From: an uncultured Marivita sp.
GTDB taxonomy: Bacteria > Pseudomonadota > Alphaproteobacteria > Rhodobacterales > Rhodobacteraceae
Length of the DNA stretch: 45,609 nt
Direction of reading: 5' to 3'
NCBI GenBank assembly: GCA_947503115.1
Contig: CANNCS010000017.1
Span: forward strand, 1-45,609
Position numbers and translations under genes: made by a program
Notes under the pieces: generated by a model
Seen by the model: only the letters and a program-made list of their open reading frames with translations
Told to the model about the DNA's origin: nothing
Databases searched by the model: none
Shown here: piece by piece, positions 14,951 through 22,940 of the stretch
How positions within the stretch are numbered: position 1 is the stretch's first letter
How the letters are laid out: each line of letters opens with the position of its first letter

Positions 14951-17330
14951 ATACCTTGAGCAAGTCGGATGGTGGCGTCCGGGCCAAACGGATCGCAGGC
15001 CAAAGCGCGGCGAGTGCCGCGGCGAGCAAAGCGAAGAGTGTCAGCAATGCATAGTGACTAGGAAAGAGATAGAGCGGCAGCTTCCAACCAAATGCTTCGA
15101 CATTGACGTATGACAGAAGCACCCAAGCCAGCATCAGCCCCAGCGGGATTGCAAGAACAGTTGTCACCATCGCCAACACGACCGCGCGAAGTAGCTCAAG
15201 CTGACCCAACGTGCGCCGTGTCAGCCCCAGTGCCCAAGCTGGTGCCAGCTGCGGCACGCGGATCGATGCTAAGGTCAACAGGCTCATCAGGATGGCAAAG
15301 GCGGCGACGGCGAGGGTCAGCACGTTCAAAGCCCCGGTGACTGTGAAGGTGCGTTCGAACACGCCAAGCGAAAATGCCTTGATCCGCGACTGATCGGTGA
15401 TGGCGCTTTCAGGGAGGCCATGCGCGTCAGTCAGCGTATTGCGCAGAGCGGTTGGATCGCTAGTTCGCACCCCGAACGAAAGCGGCTGAATGTCGGGGTA
15501 AAGGCTGCGAAAAAGCGGCTCAGAGATCAACGCCTGTCCCAGCGGATTGCCGTAATCGGCCACAATAGCCGCGATGGGCAAGGTCAGCCCCGGCGCAACA
15601 ATCACCGGATCTTCTATCCAAAGTCCGGCGCGGCGTGCGAACTGTTCGCTCACCACCGCAGCGCTACCGGTTTCGACACGGTCCCAGACATCCTCGGTCT
15701 CATCAAGGAACAGCCAATTCTCTCGATAGGTCGGTCCGACGCGCACGCCGAACAGCTCTGTGGGCACTCCGGCGATTTCGGTCTCAGCCGACAATAGAGG
15801 CAAGACATCCTGCGCCTCGGACAACAGGATCGCTTCCACATAAGGACTTTGCGAAGGGTCTTCGATGCGGATGAACAATTCGGGTGCCAGTCGCTGATCA
15901 AGGAAATCGACAAAGGTCACGCGAAAGCTCGACACCATCGTAGAGACCCCGACATTCGCGGCAGTCGCTAATAGAAGCGCCATCAGAGCAAGGCTCATTC
16001 CCGGCACCTGCTGTCGGGTGTCGGCCCAAAACCATTGCCACATCGCAGATCGCGCCCGACTGTCGGCCAATGTGACCGCACTGCGCAAAAGAAGCGGCAG
16101 GATCAGCGCCGCCCCGATCAACAAGCAGGCCAGGAGGACAAAGGCCAACGTCAAGCCCTGCCCCCAGATCGCGATACCGCCTCCAACTAAAAACAGCGTC
16201 ACCGCCACGAGGCCCAGCCGGCGCGCAGTTTCGCCCGAAGCCACCGCCCATGCGCGGGGGCGCGCACTGGCAAGAAGCGGCATCTTTGCGATCTTCCACA
16301 GCGCGCCCGAGGCGGCAAACCCAGTGCCCAACACCGCAATCGCCATGCCCGACACCCACCATTCCGGGCGCAGTTGCAGCGTGCCGGAAACCGAGGCTCC
16401 ATACAGCCCCTGAAGAGTCGCCGCGACATTGGGCAATAACACGGCCGCGATGACATAACCCAAGGCAACACCGATCCCCCCGGCGAGTACGGCAAACACA
16501 ATCAATTCCGAGATCATCAAGCCGATCAATGTGGTCAATGGCACCCCCAAGGCGCGCAGAGTGCGCACCATGCTGCGTCGCTGTTCGAAGGCAAGACTGA
16601 TGGTGCCGTGCACGATGAAAATACCGACGGCGAAGCTGAGAAAGCCAAAGGCGGTCAGGTTGAGGTGAAAACTATCTGTCAGCCGATCCGCCCCGGCATC
16701 CTGTGCAGGCTGTCGTATCAGATCCGGCGCAACAGTGCCTAGGTCAGGCAGGCCCATCGGTTGCGCGGTCGCAATGATGAGACGGCTGAGTTGGTTGTCC
16801 GCATCAAGCAGGGCTTGCGCCACGCCGATATCCGTCAGCGCCACGCCGGGCGCGACAGATGGATCGGTGATGATACGTTGCGAAACCGCGCCGTCCAAAG
16901 CTACTGCCACGTCTGGCGCGGCAAACAGCACACCACGGATCAGAAAATCGTCGAGGTTTGCGTCCTCTTGCATCCCCACCGGGGCGATCGTGCCCGGCGC
17001 GGTCAGTGGATCGAGACCGACAAGTCGTATCCCGCCTTCTTCGGTGCGCAGCCGCCCTTCGATTACAGGTGATATCTGCAATCCAGCACGCCGCAGGGCG
17101 ATATAGGTGGATTGGTCGATGCGGTCGCCAGAGCGCGGCAAAAGCTGATCGAACTGGCCTTCACCCAAGGTGGCCGCAGCGGCATCGTAGCTGGCGCGCG
17201 CCTCGGAATTGATGGCTTGCACCCCTGACCACAAAGCGGTTGCCAGCGCCAATCCTGCAACCATTGCAAAAAACTGCAATCCGTTGCAGCGCCAATGAGA
17301 CAGAAGCGCGGTCAGAGCGGTCAGGGTCAC
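14934..17330 (-). CDS. FtsX-like ABC transporter permease
   Basis: A 798-residue membrane protein with an N-terminal helix, a large periplasmic region, a first FtsX block (about 230-360), a further helix-rich centre, a second periplasmic region and a final FtsX block (about 685-790). This duplicated MacB/LolE-like layout is typical of AttF/AttG- and YbbP-type permeases. It works with the LolD-like ATPase, whose stop it overlaps by four bases. Likely role is extraction or export of a lipid or lipoprotein-like substrate from the inner membrane, perhaps handed to the secreted AttH-like product downstream; this is inference from gene order. Confidence 0.9.
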   Translation of the reverse strand: MTLTALTALLSHWRCNGLQFFAMVAGLALATALWSGVQAINSEARASYDAAAATLGEGQFDQLLPRSGDRIDQSTYIALRRAGLQISPVIEGRLRTEEGGIRLVGLDPLTAPGTIAPVGMQEDANLDDFLIRGVLFAAPDVAVALDGAVSQRIITDPSVAPGVALTDIGVAQALLDADNQLSRLIIATAQPMGLPDLGTVAPDLIRQPAQDAGADRLTDSFHLNLTAFGFLSFAVGIFIVHGTISLAFEQRRSMVRTLRALGVPLTTLIGLMISELIVFAVLAGGIGVALGYVIAAVLLPNVAATLQGLYGASVSGTLQLRPEWWVSGMAIAVLGTGFAASGALWKIAKMPLLASARPRAWAVASGETARRLGLVAVTLFLVGGGIAIWGQGLTLAFVLLACLLIGAALILPLLLRSAVTLADSRARSAMWQWFWADTRQQVPGMSLALMALLLATAANVGVSTMVSSFRVTFVDFLDQRLAPELFIRIEDPSQSPYVEAILLSEAQDVLPLLSAETEIAGVPTELFGVRVGPTYRENWLFLDETEDVWDRVETGSAAVVSEQFARRAGLWIEDPVIVAPGLTLPIAAIVADYGNPLGQALISEPLFRSLYPDIQPLSFGVRTSDPTALRNTLTDAHGLPESAITDQSRIKAFSLGVFERTFTVTGALNVLTLAVAAFAILMSLLTLASIRVPQLAPAWALGLTRRTLGQLELLRAVVLAMVTTVLAIPLGLMLAWVLLSYVNVEAFGWKLPLYLFPSHYALLTLFALLAAALAALWPAIRLARTPPSDLLKVFANDR

Positions 17331-17983
17331 ACCACATGCCCCTGACTGAGGTGCACATGCCGCTCCATCCTACGGGCGACGCTGCTCGAATGGGTCACCA
17401 TCAAGAGCGCCGCACCAGTCTCACGCACAAGGCGCAGCATCTGGCCCAGCACTTCTGACGCTGTGGCCTCGTCAAGATTGCCGGTCGGTTCATCCGCCAA
17501 GACCAGTTTGGGTCGGGCTGTCAACGTACGGGCAATGGCGACGCGCTGCTGCTGACCACCAGACAGGGCTTCGGGGTATTTGTTCAGATGTTCCGTTAAG
17601 CCCAACGCCTTTGAAAGTTGCTGAGCGTGCCCCGCATCGAACGCGCCAGCCAGACGCGCTTGAAAGCCGATATTCGCCTCGACCGTTAACGACGGGATCA
17701 GGTTGAACTGCTGAAAGATCACACCCACATCGCTGCGTCGCAACGCGGCGCGGTCGGTGTCATTCATCGTCGTGACCTCGCGACCGTCCACGGTAATCGA
17801 CCCCGTATCGGCACGGTCCAATCCACCGATCAGATGCAAAAGCGTGCTTTTTCCTGACCCCGACTCTCCGGTCAGAGCCAGAGTTTCCCCGCGCCCTAGC
17901 GACAGCGACACCCCCCGCAACACAGGGACACTGCCCTCCGCGCTGGGAAAGGATTTGGTCACGTCTTGAACAATCAACACCAT
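17327..17983 (-). CDS. LolD/MacB-type ABC transporter ATP-binding protein
   Basis: A 218-residue ATPase with Walker [11 protein letters not shown]-loop [11 protein letters not shown], signature [13 protein letters not shown], Walker B LVLADEP and switch histidine in MVTHSS. These features belong to the LolD/MacB/FtsE class of short ATPases that energise FtsX-like permeases. It is the first gene of the four-gene operon running down to 13357. The order ATPase, permease, AttH-like secreted protein recalls Agrobacterium attE-attF/G-attH. Confidence 0.93.
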   Translation of the reverse strand: MVLIVQDVTKSFPSAEGSVPVLRGVSLSLGRGETLALTGESGSGKSTLLHLIGGLDRADTGSITVDGREVTTMNDTDRAALRRSDVGVIFQQFNLIPSLTVEANIGFQARLAGAFDAGHAQQLSKALGLTEHLNKYPEALSGGQQQRVAIARTLTARPKLVLADEPTGNLDEATASEVLGQMLRLVRETGAALLMVTHSSSVARRMERHVHLSQGHVV

Positions 17984-18174
17984 GCGCTTGAGCTATCACG
18001 CAGACAGGAAAGGAAAAGCCCGGACAGGAAAAAACACCGCCGCACTTTGCCGCGTGTGAACTGCCACGCTGCGAGTCATGACACAGTTCGTCGAGATGTC
18101 TGCCAAAACCTTTGCTCGAAACCACATGGCGGCGTACCATGATTCCATACCGATCCGAAATTACGGAGGGGATC

Positions 18175-18483
18175 ATGTTCCGCACGAGTTTCGCAATTGT
18201 TTTGGCCAGCCTAGCGGGCTCAGCGATGGCGCAAGAGGGCAACGCCACGATGGGACAACACATCGCCGAAGAGTATTGCGCCTCCTGTCACATGGTCGAT
18301 CCCGGTGGCCCGTTCAAACAAGAACCGCCCAGTTTTGCTGCCATCGCGGTTTACCGATCCGCTGAGCAGATCCGCCAACGTATTGTCACGCCAATTCACA
18401 CCACCATGCCGCGCTACGCCGAATACATGATTGGCGGGAACATCGACGACATGGTGGCCTATATCGCATCATTGGAAGAGTAA
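18175..18483 (+). CDS. Small monohaem c-type cytochrome
   Basis: A 102-residue exported protein: signal peptide ending A-M-A near residue 19, then CASCH haem attachment (CxxCH, around residues 35-39). A likely methionine axial ligand lies in the TTMPRYAEYM segment. Role is periplasmic electron transfer. The start is set by GGAGGG five bases upstream of the ATG at 18175. No partner oxidoreductase is adjacent, so its donor and acceptor are unknown. Confidence 0.88.
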   Translation: MFRTSFAIVLASLAGSAMAQEGNATMGQHIAEEYCASCHMVDPGGPFKQEPPSFAAIAVYRSAEQIRQRIVTPIHTTMPRYAEYMIGGNIDDMVAYIASLEE

Positions 18484-18606
18484 CCGCGCCCCGCAGAACG
18501 GAATTCCGCCAAAAGACACATCACTTATTCATGAACCTACGATCGCGCGAGTGACATTCAGTGTTTGGTCGCGGGACGAATTTCTTAACTTTTTAAAGGA
18601 ACAAAT

Positions 18607-19053
18607 ATGCCTTTTACCTTTTCAGCCGACTGGGACAGCGCGGAAAATCACAAATCCGGAATTGCGGGTTTAGGTACTTCGGGGGAAATCCAAGCTGCGG
18701 TGTCGTCTGCTTGCGCTGGCAAAACCTGCGGAGACAATGCGGTTCAGGCCGTACTGACCCATTGCGGGTCGGGAAGCGACAAAGTGACGGTTCTGAAGGG
18801 CATTCAACAGGCCGAAGGCGTCAGCTGGGTCGGCGCGGTGTATCATGTGACGGTCAGCATCCCTTGGGGGCGCGGTTCGATCACATTTCACATCTACTTT
18901 ACTTTGACAGTGATCCCGAAGGCCAAACCAAAGTCCATTTCGAAAAAGGTGTGGAAGTCGATGCCAGCGGTCGACAAGGCATACCAAACATTCACGTTGA
19001 CCGAAGTCAGCTACATTTGGAACGGCGTGCGTCAAGCGCCAGCAATAACCTGA
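18607..19053 (+). CDS. Hypothetical protein, no recognised family
   Basis: A 148-residue open frame with an AAAGGA ribosome-binding site just upstream and no signal peptide. It has three cysteines (C36, C41, C53) in the first third. A beta-rich, alternating hydrophobic stretch follows (YHVTVSIPWGRGSITFHIYF, about 79-98), then a lysine-rich segment (KAKPKSISKKVWKS). The preceding 120 bases are more AT-rich than the surroundings. Its position beside a tRNA-Leu gene makes acquisition by transfer possible, but no integrase or flanking repeats are seen. I do not assign a function. Confidence 0.65.
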   Translation: MPFTFSADWDSAENHKSGIAGLGTSGEIQAAVSSACAGKTCGDNAVQAVLTHCGSGSDKVTVLKGIQQAEGVSWVGAVYHVTVSIPWGRGSITFHIYFTLTVIPKAKPKSISKKVWKSMPAVDKAYQTFTLTEVSYIWNGVRQAPAIT

Positions 19054-19115
19054 CGAAACGCGAACAAGGCGCGTCGTGTTGACGACGCGGGTTCAATGTA
19101 TCGGGTAGACTGAGG

Positions 19116-19201
19116 TGGTGCCCAAGGCGAGACTCGAACTCGCACGCTGTTGCCAGCGGGGGATTTTGAATCCCCTGCGTCTACCATTCCGCCACTTGGG
19201 C
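19116..19201 (-). tRNA. tRNA-Leu (anticodon CAA)
   Basis: On the minus strand the sequence starts GCCCAAG and ends CTTGGGC-A-CCA, a perfect seven-base-pair acceptor stem with encoded CCA. The anticodon arm is GGGGA-TTCAAAA-TCCCC, giving anticodon CAA. A long variable arm (class II) and the GTTCGAGTC T-arm are present. Length is 86 bases. Confidence 0.96.
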
Positions 19202-19323
19202 CACGCGCAACCCCTACCCAAGCTCATTCCGCTCGTCCAGCGCAAAAACGCATTTCCTTGCAGCAGACTTGACCCATCCATCAGCGCGTGGTCTTAGCCC
19301 ATCAACCCGTAGCCGGAGCCGTT

Positions 19324-19902
19324 ATGTTGCAGCGCCTGTACCAGTGGACCATGTCTTTGGCCGATCACCCTCGGGCCCTTTGGGTTCTTGCGGTCGTCGC
19401 CTTTGTCGAAAGCTCGGTTTTTCCGATTCCTCCAGATGTCTTGATGATCCCGATGATCCTCGCGCGGCCCTCGCGGGCGTGGTTGATTGCACTGGTTGCC
19501 ACAGTTTCTTCAGTCCTGGGCGGAATGCTTGGATACACGATTGGCTACTTCTTCTATGAAACCTTGGGCGAGCCGATCTTAAGCGCCCTTGGCAAGGCCG
19601 ACTCGATGGCCGAATTCAACGACCGATTCAACGGAGTTGGTTTCTGGGCTGTGCTGATCGCGGGCGTGACGCCGTTCCCTTACAAGGTCATCACCATCAT
19701 GTCGGGCTGGACGGCCATGCCGCTGACCACCTTTGTTGTCACATCCGTGATCGCGCGGGCCTTGCGCTTCTTTGTGGTAGCAGGTCTTTTGCGGGCATTC
19801 GGAGCACCTGTCCGAGCGTTTATCGAAAAGCGACTAGGGCTCATGTTCACGCTGTTTGTCGTGCTTCTGATCGGAGGCTTCTACGTGGTGAGGTTCCTGT
19901 GA
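19324..19902 (+). CDS. YqaA/DedA-family membrane protein
   Basis: A 192-residue integral membrane protein of the SNARE-associated/VTT (DedA-like, YqaA) family. It has the VESSVFPIPPDVLMIPM segment near the N-terminus, the glycine-rich GGMLGYTIGYF re-entrant segment, and the AGVTPFPYKVITIMSG motif typical of YqaA proteins. About four to five hydrophobic helices are visible. Family members are implicated in membrane lipid transport or homeostasis. The ATG at 19324 is preferred over one 36 bases upstream because GGAG lies just before it. Its stop overlaps the GTG start of dsbB in GTGA. Confidence 0.85.
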   Translation: MLQRLYQWTMSLADHPRALWVLAVVAFVESSVFPIPPDVLMIPMILARPSRAWLIALVATVSSVLGGMLGYTIGYFFYETLGEPILSALGKADSMAEFNDRFNGVGFWAVLIAGVTPFPYKVITIMSGWTAMPLTTFVVTSVIARALRFFVVAGLLRAFGAPVRAFIEKRLGLMFTLFVVLLIGGFYVVRFL

Positions 19903-20366
19903 CGCTGAATCGTCGGATGTTGATGTTGCTTGCTGCTGCCGGGTCGCTGGCGTTGATGCTGGGTGCGTTGGCGTTTCAGCACATCGGCGGCCTGCCGCCC
20001 TGCAAGCTGTGCATCTGGCAGCGCTATCCACATGTCGCCGCGATCGCGATTGGAGCGGTGGCTTTACGGTTTGGCAACGCCACGCTGGCGTGGTTGGGCG
20101 CATTGGCAGCATTCGCAACAGCGGCCGTCGGAGCCTACCACACCGGGGTTGAACGCGGCTGGTGGGAAGGTCCGACAACCTGCACCTCTGGTCCGATTGG
20201 CGGTTTGTCCACGGACGAGCTGTTCGACCAGATCATGAGCGCGCCGCTGGTGCGCTGTGACGAGGTCCCATGGGAGTTGTTCGGCCTGTCGATGGCAAGC
20301 TGGAACATGATAATTTCGCTGAGCCTTATGGGGCTGTGGATCGCGGCAGCACGCAAGCCAGACTAA
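19899..20366 (+). CDS. dsbB: Disulfide bond formation protein DsbB
   Basis: Inner-membrane quinone reductase that reoxidises DsbA-type thiol oxidases. The 155-residue protein has four hydrophobic helices, the first periplasmic cysteine pair in PPCKLCIWQRYPH (C35, C38) and a second pair in TTCTSGP and VRCDEVPW, the classic DsbB arrangement. The start is GTG, overlapping the upstream TGA, so translation is probably coupled to the YqaA-type gene. No dsbA is in the window. It is convergent with the Lrp-type gene by a four-base overlap. Confidence 0.9.
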   Translation: MTLNRRMLMLLAAAGSLALMLGALAFQHIGGLPPCKLCIWQRYPHVAAIAIGAVALRFGNATLAWLGALAAFATAAVGAYHTGVERGWWEGPTTCTSGPIGGLSTDELFDQIMSAPLVRCDEVPWELFGLSMASWNMIISLSLMGLWIAAARKPD

Positions 20367-20791
20367 GCGCCACTTTTCCGGGTCGACAACAAAAGCGACG
20401 TTTCAGACTGTGACACCCCCTCGAACTTGCGGATGCGGGACAGGACGTCATCCAGCGCTTCAAGCGTTTCGGTTCCCAATTCCGCGATCACATCCCAGCG
20501 CCCATTTGTAGAATGCAAAGACCGCACCTGGGGCAAGCTTCCCAGTTGCCGGAGCACCCTATCGGTCCCACGCCCTTCGATGCCGATCATCATCAGGGCT
20601 CGAACCGGGTCCTGGGCCACATCCTCTTTCAGAACCACAGTGAAACCAACCACGTCGCCCGAAGTTTGCAGACGGTCCAGCCGCGCCCGCACTGTCGCAC
20701 GGGACAGGTTGAGCGTACTGGCCAAGTCCGACACCGAAGCGCGGCCATTGTGACGCAGGGCTGAGATCAGTCGGGTGTCTGTACGATCCAT
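20363..20791 (-). CDS. Lrp/AsnC-family transcriptional regulator
   Basis: A 142-residue protein from the ATG at 20791. An N-terminal winged helix-turn-helix (MDRTDTRLISALRHNGRASV, then LNLSRATVRARLDRLQ) is followed by an AsnC ligand-binding RAM domain (about 68-140) with GRWDVIAELG. An alternative ATG seven codons upstream at 20812 gives 149 residues; both sit in the same CCAAAATGG context and neither has a strong ribosome-binding site. It is divergent from the arginase gene, which suggests control of arginine/ornithine catabolism in response to an amino acid, as for ArcR/PutR-like Lrp proteins. Target assignment is inference. Confidence 0.9.
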   Translation of the reverse strand: MDRTDTRLISALRHNGRASVSDLASTLNLSRATVRARLDRLQTSGDVVGFTVVLKEDVAQDPVRALMMIGIEGRGTDRVLRQLGSLPQVRSLHSTNGRWDVIAELGTETLEALDDVLSRIRKFEGVSQSETSLLLSTRKSGA

Positions 20792-20908
20792 TTTGGTCAA
20801 TGCATTGCCCATTTTGGAAAATAGTATCTCAGATTGATCAATTTGGCCAGTTACCGACAGCCCAATTTGCCATCTATATCCCGTTCAAAGATCATGAGGA
20901 CAGGATAG

Positions 20909-21832
20909 ATGCAGTCACAGAAGATCGTATTGGTCGGCGCGCCATTGGATTGCGGAAAAGCCCGCAAGGGATGCCTGATGGGCCCTGACGCCTATCGCAC
21001 CGCCGGGATTGCACGCGCCTTGACCGCGCTGGGACACCGCGTGACCGATCTGGGCAATGTCGCACCGGATTCCAATGACATCTTGGAACGGGACGGTTTG
21101 GTGAATCTATCGGAAACCATCGGCTGGACCACGGCATTGATGCGATCGGCGCAGGATGCCATGCAAAAAGGTTTACCGATCTTCATGGGTGGCGATCATG
21201 CGTTGTCGCTAGGCACCGTGCCAGGAGTGGCCGCCCATGCGGCGCAGCAGGATCGCCCGCAATTCGTGCTATGGCTGGATGCGCATAGCGATTTTAATAC
21301 GCTTGAGACCACGGCTTCGGGCAACCTGCACGGCACACCGCTGGCCTATGCCACAGGTCAAAGCGGTTTTGATGGCTTCCCTGCCCTGCCCGCCATCGTG
21401 CCACCCAGCCAGACCTGTATCATCGGACTGCGCTCTGTTGATCTGCCAGAGCGCGAGTTGATGGCTGGAACCGGCGTGCATGGCTACGACATGCGAGCCG
21501 TCGACGAATCTGGTGTTGCAGCCCTTCTCAGGCCGTTTCTGGCGGATGTCGCGATGGCAGGTGGCGCGCTGCATGTGTCGCTGGACGTCGACTTCATCGA
21601 CCCGGCCTTTGCGCCTGCTGTGGGCACCACAGTGCCCGGCGGCGCCACAGTGCGCGAGGCGCATCTGGTCATGGAGATGTTGTGTGACAGCGGGCTGATG
21701 ACCTCGCTGGATCTGGTCGAACTGAACCCGATGCTCGACGAGCGTGGGCGCACGGCGCAGTTGATGGTCGACCTTGCTGCCTCTGCGCTGGGACGCCGCA
21801 TCTTTGACCGTCCCACCCCGCGCATGATCTGA
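20909..21832 (+). CDS. rocF: Arginase
   Basis: Hydrolyses L-arginine to L-ornithine and urea in the cytoplasm with a binuclear manganese centre. The 307-residue protein has every metal ligand of the ureohydrolase family: H97 (GGDHALS), D124, H126 and D128 (DAHSDFN), D226 and D228 (SLDVDFIDP). The SGNLHGTPLA and ELNPMLDE segments are typical of true arginases rather than agmatinases. GAGGA precedes the ATG. The ornithine cyclodeaminase gene follows after ten bases, giving a two-step arginine-to-proline route under the likely control of the divergent Lrp-type regulator. Gene naming (rocF or arcA) varies between genomes. Confidence 0.94.
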   Translation: MQSQKIVLVGAPLDCGKARKGCLMGPDAYRTAGIARALTALGHRVTDLGNVAPDSNDILERDGLVNLSETIGWTTALMRSAQDAMQKGLPIFMGGDHALSLGTVPGVAAHAAQQDRPQFVLWLDAHSDFNTLETTASGNLHGTPLAYATGQSGFDGFPALPAIVPPSQTCIIGLRSVDLPERELMAGTGVHGYDMRAVDESGVAALLRPFLADVAMAGGALHVSLDVDFIDPAFAPAVGTTVPGGATVREAHLVMEMLCDSGLMTSLDLVELNPMLDERGRTAQLMVDLAASALGRRIFDRPTPRMI

Positions 21833-21842
21833 GGAGACTCAT

Positions 21843-22886
21843 ATGCAACCGTCAGACAAGGCTTTGGTTCCATTCGTTTCGGTCGATCACATGATGCAGC
21901 TGGTGCATCACGTCGGCCTATCCGAAATGATCCGCCGTATCGCTGTTGCCATCGAAGAGGATTTCCGCCGCTGGGAGAGTTTCGACAAAACGCCCCGCGT
22001 CGCTGCTCACAGCCCTGTGGGTGTGATCGAACTGATGCCCACGGCCAACGACGCACTTTACGCCTTCAAATACGTGAACGGCCATCCCAAGAACACATCC
22101 GAGGGGTTGCAAACCGTGACAGCCTTTGGGCTGCTGGCGGATATGGATACTGGCTATCCGGTACTTCTGTCCGAAATGACCTTGCTCACCGCATTGCGCA
22201 CCGCCGCAATGTCCGCAGTCGCGGCGAAACACCTGGCGCCCAAGGGTGCAACCACAATGGCGATGATCGGCAATGGCGCGCAGGCAGAGTTCCAGAGCAT
22301 CGCGATGCAGGCCATCTGCGGAATTGACACCGTGCGCCTTTACGACAAGGATCCTGCTGCCACCGTGAAATGTGCCGCAAACCTCGCAGGCACGGGTTTG
22401 AGCGTCTTTGCCTGCAACAGCGCTGAAGAAGCCATCGAAGGGGCGCAGATCCTGACCACCTGCACGGCGGACAAGCAATACGCGACGATCCTGACCGACA
22501 ACATGGTTGGGAGTGGCGTACACATCAACGCCATCGGCGGGGACTGCCCCGGCAAGACCGAACTGGCCGCCGCCATTCTGAAACGGTCGACGATCTTTGT
22601 GGAATACCCACCACAGACCCGTATTGAGGGCGAAATTCAACAGTTGGATGCGGAACATCCGGTGACTGAGTTGTGGCAGGTGATTGCCGGAGCGGTGCCC
22701 GGCCGCCGCGATCCGCGCGAGATCACATTGTTCGACAGCGTCGGTTTTGCAATCGAGGATTTCTCGGCTCTGCGGGTGGTACACGCCCTCACCCGCGAGA
22801 CCGGGTTGAACCTGCCGCTCGACCTATTGGCCGATCCGGACAACCCCCGCGACCTTTACGGAATGCTGATGCGCGCGGCAGGGTGA
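21843..22886 (+). CDS. Ornithine cyclodeaminase
   Basis: Converts L-ornithine to L-proline and ammonia using NAD+ as recycled cofactor. The 347-residue protein belongs to the OCD/mu-crystallin family: substrate-side segments near the N-terminus (FVSVDHMMQLVHHVG), the catalytic-region lysine in the YAFKYVNGHP stretch, and the dinucleotide-binding MAMIGNGAQAEFQ (about 138-150). Its length and VNGHPKNTSEGLQTV match bacterial ornithine cyclodeaminases better than the shorter alanine-dehydrogenase-like members. GAGGAG precedes the ATG. It follows arginase by ten bases. Confidence 0.93.
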   Translation: MQPSDKALVPFVSVDHMMQLVHHVGLSEMIRRIAVAIEEDFRRWESFDKTPRVAAHSPVGVIELMPTANDALYAFKYVNGHPKNTSEGLQTVTAFGLLADMDTGYPVLLSEMTLLTALRTAAMSAVAAKHLAPKGATTMAMIGNGAQAEFQSIAMQAICGIDTVRLYDKDPAATVKCAANLAGTGLSVFACNSAEEAIEGAQILTTCTADKQYATILTDNMVGSGVHINAIGGDCPGKTELAAAILKRSTIFVEYPPQTRIEGEIQQLDAEHPVTELWQVIAGAVPGRRDPREITLFDSVGFAIEDFSALRVVHALTRETGLNLPLDLLADPDNPRDLYGMLMRAAG

Positions 22887-22891
22887 GCAGG

Positions 22892-22935
22892 ACGAATTTT
22901 CGGAAATCCGTCCCAAGCCCGTTCGAAAGGGCTTG
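22892..22935. terminator. Two hairpins between convergent genes, possible bidirectional terminator
   Basis: One imperfect stem (ACGAATTT with AAATCCGT, loop TCGG) lies at about 22892-22911. A second, CAAGCCC/GGGCTTG with an eight-base loop, lies at 22914-22935. Both fall between the ornithine cyclodeaminase stop (22886) and the dctD-type stop (22941). U-tracts are weak. Confidence 0.5.
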
Positions 22936-22940
22936 CCCAC

